Source: an uncultured Hyphomicrobiales bacterium
Lineage (GTDB): Bacteria; Pseudomonadota; Alphaproteobacteria; Rhizobiales; Beijerinckiaceae
NCBI GenBank assembly: GCA_903903935.1
Contig: CAIVAX010000076.1
Span: 1-8,612, forward strand
DNA: 8,612 bases
Direction: 5' to 3'
A program made the position numbers and the translations under genes. Under the pieces are notes generated by a model, which saw nothing but the letters and a program-made list of their open reading frames with translations, did not search any database and had not been told where the DNA came from. Positions within the stretch are counted from its first letter, which is position 1; every line of letters begins with the position of its first letter. Shown piece after piece: positions 4,813-8,612 of the stretch.

Positions 4813-6092
4813 AGCAAGAGCCTTTGTTTCGTCTCTATCGCACCGCCACACATATCGCCTCGCCCTTTGCCTCCTTGTTTTTGGCGTTGAGGCGTCAGCG
4901 CGGCAAGGAAGATGCGACCAGATTGCATGAGCGTCTGGGCTGGGCGAGCCGGGCGCGTGAGCCGGGGCCTTTGGCTTGGTTGCATGGGGCCAGTGTGGGC
5001 GAGAGTTTAGCGCTGATGCCTTTGGTTGAGCGCTTGGTTGAGCGCGGCTTTCAAGTTCTGGTCACAACAGGCACGGTGAGTTCGGCGCATATGCTGGCGG
5101 CGCGTCTGCCAGCGGGTGCGTTTCATCATTATATGCCGCTTGATTTGCCGTTGTGTTTACAGCGGTTTCTTGATCATTGGCAGCCTGCACTGGTCTTGGT
5201 GGCCGAGTCGGAAATCTGGCCGAACTTATTTTTTGAAACACAGCAGCGCCAGATCCCGCTCATTCTCGTCAATGCGCGCATGTCGGAGCGCTCTTTTCAG
5301 CGTTGGCAGAAATTTCCTAATGTCATTGGTGCTCTGTTAGGGCGGCTTGATATGTGCTTGGCCCAATCGCAAGACGATGCCGATCGGCTGCACTTACTTG
5401 GCGCGTCTTATGTCCAAGTGACTGGCAATCTCAAATATGATGTGGCGCCTTTGCCGGTTGATGGCATGAAACTCGCCTCGCTGAGTGCGCAGATTGGTTC
5501 ACGTCCGGTCTGGGTGGCGGCCTCCACGCATGCTGGTGAAGAAGAGATTGTAGCGCAGGTTCATCTGGCCTTGAGCCAGCACTTTCCTCTGGTCACGATT
5601 GTGGTCCCGCGTCATCCTCGCCGGGGGCCTCATATTGCCCAGCAAGCGAAGGCTTTGGGAGTTTCGGCTTTGCTGCGCTCACAAGGCGCTGACATAGAGG
5701 GTCAGAGTAGTTTTTATATTGCCGATACGATGGGTGAATTGGGCCTGTTTTATCGCCTCGCCAGTCTGGCGTTTTTGGGCAAATCCTTAGCGGCGCATGG
5801 CGGCCAAAATCCCATTGAGCCTGCCAAATTAGGCTGTGCGATTGTGCATGGACCCTTTGTGGAAAATTTTGCTGATGTCTATCGCCAGCTTGATGCTGCG
5901 AAGGGCGCTTTATGTGTTGAGACAAGCGAGGAGCTGATCCAAGTGCTCGCGCGCATGTTCAATGATTCAGCTCATTTGCGTGAGATGAGCCGCAAGGCTG
6001 GCGAGATTGTCGGGCAATTTGGCGGTGCCAGCGATCAGATCATGCGCTCTCTTGAGCCGTTCTTCCAACAGATTCTGAGGGAGCAGCGCTGA
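4809..6092 (+). CDS. waaA: 3-deoxy-D-manno-octulosonic acid (Kdo) transferase WaaA
   Basis: A 427-aa GT30 glycosyltransferase (also called KdtA) that moves Kdo from CMP-Kdo onto lipid IVA at the cytoplasmic face of the inner membrane. An N-terminal hydrophobic stretch at ~15-28 fits a membrane anchor. Motifs in order are LHGASVGES (58-66), whose E65 is the expected general base; TTGTVSSAHM (86-95); HHYMPLDLP (106-114); AESEIWPNL (132-140); GNLKYD (206-211); AASTHAGEE (237-245); PRHPRR (267-272); DTMGELG (306-312); and the CMP-Kdo site GGQNPIEPA (331-339) followed by GPFVENF (348-354). Length and motif set are complete. AGAAGGG about eight bases upstream is the SD, inside the end of the acyltransferase gene. 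Whether this enzyme adds one or two Kdo residues cannot be read from sequence. Its stop overlaps the lpxK start. Confidence 0.97.
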   Translation: MKQEPLFRLYRTATHIASPFASLFLALRRQRGKEDATRLHERLGWASRAREPGPLAWLHGASVGESLALMPLVERLVERGFQVLVTTGTVSSAHMLAARLPAGAFHHYMPLDLPLCLQRFLDHWQPALVLVAESEIWPNLFFETQQRQIPLILVNARMSERSFQRWQKFPNVIGALLGRLDMCLAQSQDDADRLHLLGASYVQVTGNLKYDVAPLPVDGMKLASLSAQIGSRPVWVAASTHAGEEEIVAQVHLALSQHFPLVTIVVPRHPRRGPHIAQQAKALGVSALLRSQGADIEGQSSFYIADTMGELGLFYRLASLAFLGKSLAAHGGQNPIEPAKLGCAIVHGPFVENFADVYRQLDAAKGALCVETSEELIQVLARMFNDSAHLREMSRKAGEIVGQFGGASDQIMRSLEPFFQQILREQR

Positions 6093-7090
6093 TGCGCGCG
6101 CCGCGCTTTTGGTGGCAGGCGCAGCCAAATTTATTGGCGAGGGTGCTTTCGCCTTTGGCGCAGATCTGGGGCTTTGTCGCAAGCCATCGCATGCAAAGAT
6201 CCGGATTGCGGCCGCAGATTCCTGTTCTCTGCATTGGCAATTTTGTTGTGGGTGGTGCTGGCAAAACGCCTCTGGCGCTGGCCCTTCAGCAGATATTGCA
6301 GGCTGAAGGCGAGAATGTGATCTTCCTCACCCGCGGTTATGGCGGGGCTAAGACGGGCGCTGGTCCTGTGCGCGTGGACCCAGCTTCCCATCATGCTGAT
6401 GATGTCGGCGATGAAGCGCTTTTGCTGGCACAGCAGGCGGTGACTTTTGCTGGACGCGATCGTGTGGCGGGTGTGCAAGCGGCGCAAGACCTGCACGCCT
6501 CGCTTGTGGTGATGGATGATGGCTTTCAAAATCCATCTTTGCATAAAACTTTATCCATTCTCGCAGTGGATGCGGCCACAGGCATAGGCAATGGCCTATG
6601 TGTGCCAGCGGGGCCCTTGCGTGCGCCTTTATCTGTGCAACGGCCCTTTGTGGATGCGCTTGTGCTGATCGGCACGGGCGAGGAGGGGGAGCGTCTGGCG
6701 CAGTCTATGCCCGATGTGCCGGTCTTTCATGCCCATGTTCAGCCTGATCCAGCCTTTGCGGCGCAGGTGAAAGATCAAAAAGTCTTGGCCTTTGCTGGCA
6801 TTGGGCGACCTGAAAAGTTTTTCTCTACGCTTGAAGCCTGCGGCGCGCAGATTGTGATGCGGCAGTCTTTTGCCGATCATCATCCCTATAGCGTGTCAGA
6901 GATGAACCAACTTAAAGCGAGTGCGCGGGCCAAGGGCGCTGTGCTGGTGACCACGCAAAAGGATTTGGTGCGCTGTCCTGATAGGGCGGGAATTTTGGCT
7001 TTGCCGATTCACTTGGTGTTTGAAGAGGCCGACCACTTCACGCATTGGCTGAGGCAGCGGCTGCACGATTGGCGCGCGCAGCAGAGATAG
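6092..7090 (+). CDS. lpxK: Tetraacyldisaccharide 4'-kinase LpxK
   Basis: A 332-aa inner-membrane-associated kinase that phosphorylates the 4' position of the tetraacyl disaccharide 1-phosphate to give lipid IVA, the acceptor for WaaA. The N-terminal membrane-binding helix is ~1-30. The P-loop reads GNFVVGGAGKTP (49-60). Next come LTRGYGG (79-85), DDVGDEALLLA (103-113), VMDDGFQNPSLHK (140-152), VPAGPLRAPL (171-180), FAGIGRPEKFF (234-244), FADHHPYS (260-267) with the conserved HH pair, and VTTQKDLVR (286-294). All expected LpxK blocks are present and the length is normal. ATG 6092 overlaps the waaA TGA by one base (TGATG), with GAGGGAG (6077-6083) about eight bases upstream as SD. It is the last gene of the plus-strand train and converges on DUF2093. 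Confidence 0.97.
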   Translation: MRAPRFWWQAQPNLLARVLSPLAQIWGFVASHRMQRSGLRPQIPVLCIGNFVVGGAGKTPLALALQQILQAEGENVIFLTRGYGGAKTGAGPVRVDPASHHADDVGDEALLLAQQAVTFAGRDRVAGVQAAQDLHASLVVMDDGFQNPSLHKTLSILAVDAATGIGNGLCVPAGPLRAPLSVQRPFVDALVLIGTGEEGERLAQSMPDVPVFHAHVQPDPAFAAQVKDQKVLAFAGIGRPEKFFSTLEACGAQIVMRQSFADHHPYSVSEMNQLKASARAKGAVLVTTQKDLVRCPDRAGILALPIHLVFEEADHFTHWLRQRLHDWRAQQR

Positions 7091-7095
7091 ACGTT

Positions 7096-7317
7096 TTATT
7101 TTCTTAGCTTGGCGCCCATGCGGGTAAGCTTTTCTTGCGGCGAGGCATAGGCCTCTTGCAGATCGACGCTCCAATAGCGCAATTCGTCAAGCGCGATGGA
7201 TTGACGCGTCACCGCACAGCGCACAAAGGAGCCCGGGCGCAAAATTCTAAAGTCGCCATCCAAATATTGGATATGCGCTTCATTGAGTTCCAATTGGGGG
7301 CGTTCGACGCGGTTCAT
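7096..7317 (-). CDS. DUF2093 family protein
   Basis: A 73-aa protein matching the small alphaproteobacterial DUF2093 family as I recall it. Diagnostic stretches are IQYLDGDFRILRPGSFVRCAV (16-36, the core wording YLDGDF and PGxFVRCAVT) and LDELRYWSVDLQEAY (43-57), followed by a basic tail ending in KLRK. The function is unknown. There is one cysteine, no signal peptide and no membrane helix. ATG at 7315-7317 starts the conserved block. The frame runs open further upstream into msrB, but that extension has no family resemblance. The SD is poor. It lies 67 bases downstream of msrB on the same strand, so either cotranscription or its own promoter is possible; a TGCTATAGG word around 7345-7353 (minus strand) resembles an extended -10 without a clear -35. 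Its stop is 5 bases from the lpxK stop. Confidence 0.85.
   Translation of the reverse strand: MNRVERPQLELNEAHIQYLDGDFRILRPGSFVRCAVTRQSIALDELRYWSVDLQEAYASPQEKLTRMGAKLRK
7106..7136 (+). terminator. Possible terminator of the lpxK transcript inside DUF2093
   Basis: On the plus strand AGCTT (7106-7110) pairs with AAGCT (7126-7130), enclosing a CCC (7115-7117) / GGG (7122-7124) inner stem, and is followed at once by TTTCTT (7131-7136). This is 16 bases past the lpxK stop, the right place for an intrinsic terminator, but the internal loop and broken T-run make it weak. It lies within the last codons of the convergent DUF2093 gene, so the sequence is also constrained by coding. Confidence 0.27.
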
Positions 7318-7384
7318 GTCTCGACCAAGGTTCAAAGCGGCGCCACCTATAGCAGACCCGGCTTCAGGACTGAAAGGGGTAAGA

Positions 7385-7795
7385 TCAGCTTTTTTCTGGG
7401 ATGAATTTGAGCGACACGCCATTCATGCAATAGCGCTGGCCGGTTGGCGCCGGGCCATCATCAAAGACATGGCCCAAATGGCCACCGCATTGGCTGCAAT
7501 GAATTTCCGTGCGGATCATCATATATTTGGTATCCATTGAGGAGCCCACAGCGTCCGTGAGGGGATCAAAAAAGCTGGGCCAGCCACAGCCGCTTTCAAA
7601 TTTGGTTTTAGAATCAAACAGCGGATGGTCGCAGGCGGCGCAAATATAAGTGCCGCTGCGATGCTCGACATTCAGCTCGGAGGTGCCCGGCCGCTCGGTT
7701 CCCTGTTCGCGCAAAATATGAAATTGGTCTGGCGTCAGTTCTTGGCGCCACTCCTGATCGGATTTTTGGATCGGAAACGAAGACGGTTTTTTCAT
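7385..7795 (-). CDS. msrB: Peptide-methionine (R)-S-oxide reductase MsrB
   Basis: A 136-aa enzyme that reduces the R epimer of methionine sulfoxide in proteins, repairing oxidative damage, probably in the cytoplasm since no signal peptide is present. Zinc ligands are C52/C55 (ICAAC) and C100/C103 (HCSQC). The substrate pocket has GCGWPSF (69-75) and GHVFDDGP (108-115). The catalytic cysteine is C123 in RYCMNG. C70 is a possible resolving cysteine. All family blocks are present, and the length is typical of a single-domain MsrB with no MsrA fusion. ATG 7795 is chosen; an in-frame GTG nine bases upstream (7804) is equally open and has GGG nearby, so the start is uncertain by three residues. It lies 73 bases after xseA and 67 bases before DUF2093, all on the minus strand. 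Confidence 0.95.
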   Translation of the reverse strand: MKKPSSFPIQKSDQEWRQELTPDQFHILREQGTERPGTSELNVEHRSGTYICAACDHPLFDSKTKFESGCGWPSFFDPLTDAVGSSMDTKYMMIRTEIHCSQCGGHLGHVFDDGPAPTGQRYCMNGVSLKFIPEKS

Positions 7796-7868
7796 TGTTT
7801 TCACAGGCCCAAAAGGATGAGGACTCAGTCTAGCTCAGACAGGCTTGGCTGCAAAGACTTGATTGGGC

Positions 7869-8612
7869 TCAGAACAGATCGGCCTGTTCGCCCTTGGGTT
7901 TGCGGCGGGGGGCAGGGCTGGGTTTGCCTATTGCTGGCTTATCACCCCCATGCATATCGCCGCCTAGGCTTGTCACTTTGGCTTGGCCATCAGCAAATTC
8001 CAAGGTCAGAATATGGCCGGGCGCAATCAAGCTAGAGCTATGAATGGGTGCGCCCTGTTCATCGCGCACCAAGGCAAAGCCGCGCGCCAGCACATTGCGA
8101 TGGCTCAGGCTAGTGAGCAATTGGCTCAAAGAGGTCAGGCGTGTGGCGCGCTGTTGGCTTTGCTGGGTGAGCGCACGGCTGAGCCGCTGCGCCATGAGCG
8201 CGAGTGTGTCTGTCTGCGCCTTTTGTGACTGGCGGGCCAAACTTATGCGATTCATCATCGCGGAGGAGAGGCGCGTTTTGAGAGCGTCAAGAGTCTGCTG
8301 ACGGCGCTGGGTGTGAGTGCTTAAGCCATGGGGTAGGCGCCGTGTTAGATCGGTCAGTCTTTGCTCGGCGCGGGCCATGCGCGCCTGCGGCGATTGACTG
8401 AGCAGACGGCGCGCCAGACGCTCCAAGCCAATATTATAGCTGTTGAGATTGGCCTCAATCAGGCTGGTGAGTTTGTCAGCATCCCGATCCAGTCGCTGGC
8501 GGGGAATGGCAATGAGATCTTCGCCTGCAGGCAAATGGCGGGCAAGATTGCGCCAATCTTTGGTGCGGTTTTCGATGAGGCGGTTGCTGGCCGCGTTCAA
8601 ACGCCGCGCCAG
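7869..8612 (-). CDS. xseA: Exonuclease VII large subunit XseA, C-terminal part (5' end outside window)
   Basis: The reading frame is open to the window edge (8612), giving the last 247 codons of XseA. Exonuclease VII, made of XseA with several XseB subunits, degrades single-stranded DNA to short oligonucleotides in repair. The visible part covers the long helical coiled-coil arm rich in Gln, Arg and Leu (RRLLSQSP, RRLPHGL, RQSQKAQTDTLAL), then the C-terminal hallmark LTSLSHRNVLARGFALVRDEQG (positions ~8024-8089), then a small beta element with LEFADGQAKV, and a low-complexity Gly/Pro/Lys tail. It ends in GEQADLF, close to the sliding-clamp-binding pentapeptide pattern. The N-terminal OB-fold and the catalytic core start lie outside the window. 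A TTG at 8600 is internal leucine, not the start. Confidence 0.93.
   Translation of the reverse strand: MARRLNAASNRLIENRTKDWRNLARHLPAGEDLIAIPRQRLDRDADKLTSLIEANLNSYNIGLERLARRLLSQSPQARMARAEQRLTDLTRRLPHGLSTHTQRRQQTLDALKTRLSSAMMNRISLARQSQKAQTDTLALMAQRLSRALTQQSQQRATRLTSLSQLLTSLSHRNVLARGFALVRDEQGAPIHSSSLIAPGHILTLEFADGQAKVTSLGGDMHGGDKPAIGKPSPAPRRKPKGEQADLF

Noticed and set aside
6131..6544. Minus-strand open frame inside lpxK
   Set aside because: It overlaps the P-loop and DDGFQ coding region of lpxK and has no motif of its own.
7318..7384. TTCAG/CTGAA inverted repeat between msrB and DUF2093
   Set aside because: A 5-bp arm pair with a 2-base gap and no T-run is too weak to call a terminator or operator.
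7318..7422. Upstream extension of the DUF2093 frame into msrB
   Set aside because: The added 35 residues do not resemble the family and overlap the end of msrB; ATG 7317 begins the recognisable domain.
1..8612. CRISPR array, toxin-antitoxin pair or phage-defence system
   Set aside because: There are no regularly spaced repeats and no defence, nuclease-toxin or antitoxin families apart from the housekeeping exonuclease VII subunit.

Overview
The window looks like chromosomal DNA of an alphaproteobacterium, most likely order Hyphomicrobiales (Rhizobiales). The reasons are the protein families present (DUF4170, DUF2093, an alphaproteobacterial-style DUF374 acyltransferase, a DUF1003 protein with a long N-terminal part) and their order around waaA and lpxK. 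Coding DNA is moderately GC-rich. The first ~730 bases are visibly more AT-rich and gene-poor. No tRNA, rRNA, CRISPR array, insertion sequence or phage gene was seen.

Left part (1-1721): an AT-rich stretch holds one small minus-strand protein of about 91 aa with an AT-hook-like RRGRPPK patch and a C-terminal helix-turn-helix-like segment. A ~290-base non-coding stretch with small inverted repeats follows. Next comes a minus-strand gene for a secreted, probably outer-membrane beta-barrel protein ending in phenylalanine. A promoter-bearing gap separates it from the divergent plus-strand genes.

Centre (1915-7090, plus strand): a gene train runs DUF1003 membrane protein, CysQ/inositol-monophosphatase-like phosphatase, DUF4170 protein, DUF374-type acyltransferase, waaA (Kdo transferase) and lpxK (lipid A 4'-kinase). 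The last three overlap by a few bases (ATGA at 4809-4812, TGATG at 6090-6094), which suggests translational coupling. LpxK phosphorylates the tetraacyl disaccharide and WaaA adds Kdo to the product, so the core of the block builds Kdo-lipid A at the inner face of the inner membrane. The phosphatase, DUF4170 protein and acyltransferase are linked to that job only by position.

Right part (7096-8612, minus strand): the 3' part of xseA (exonuclease VII large subunit, 5' end outside the window), then msrB (methionine sulfoxide reductase B), then a DUF2093 protein. DUF2093 converges on lpxK with only 5 bases between stop codons.

Most of the window is ordinary housekeeping DNA and I did not find a convincing new multi-gene system. 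The points most worth a second look are the uncharacterised proteins attached to the lipid A genes, a near-perfect 19-bp tandem duplication at the ribosome-binding region of the DUF4170 gene, the small AT-hook/HTH protein, and a possible sliding-clamp-binding tail on XseA. Coordinates and start choices come from reading codons and Shine-Dalgarno (SD) spacing by eye; family assignments come from remembered motifs, with no database search.
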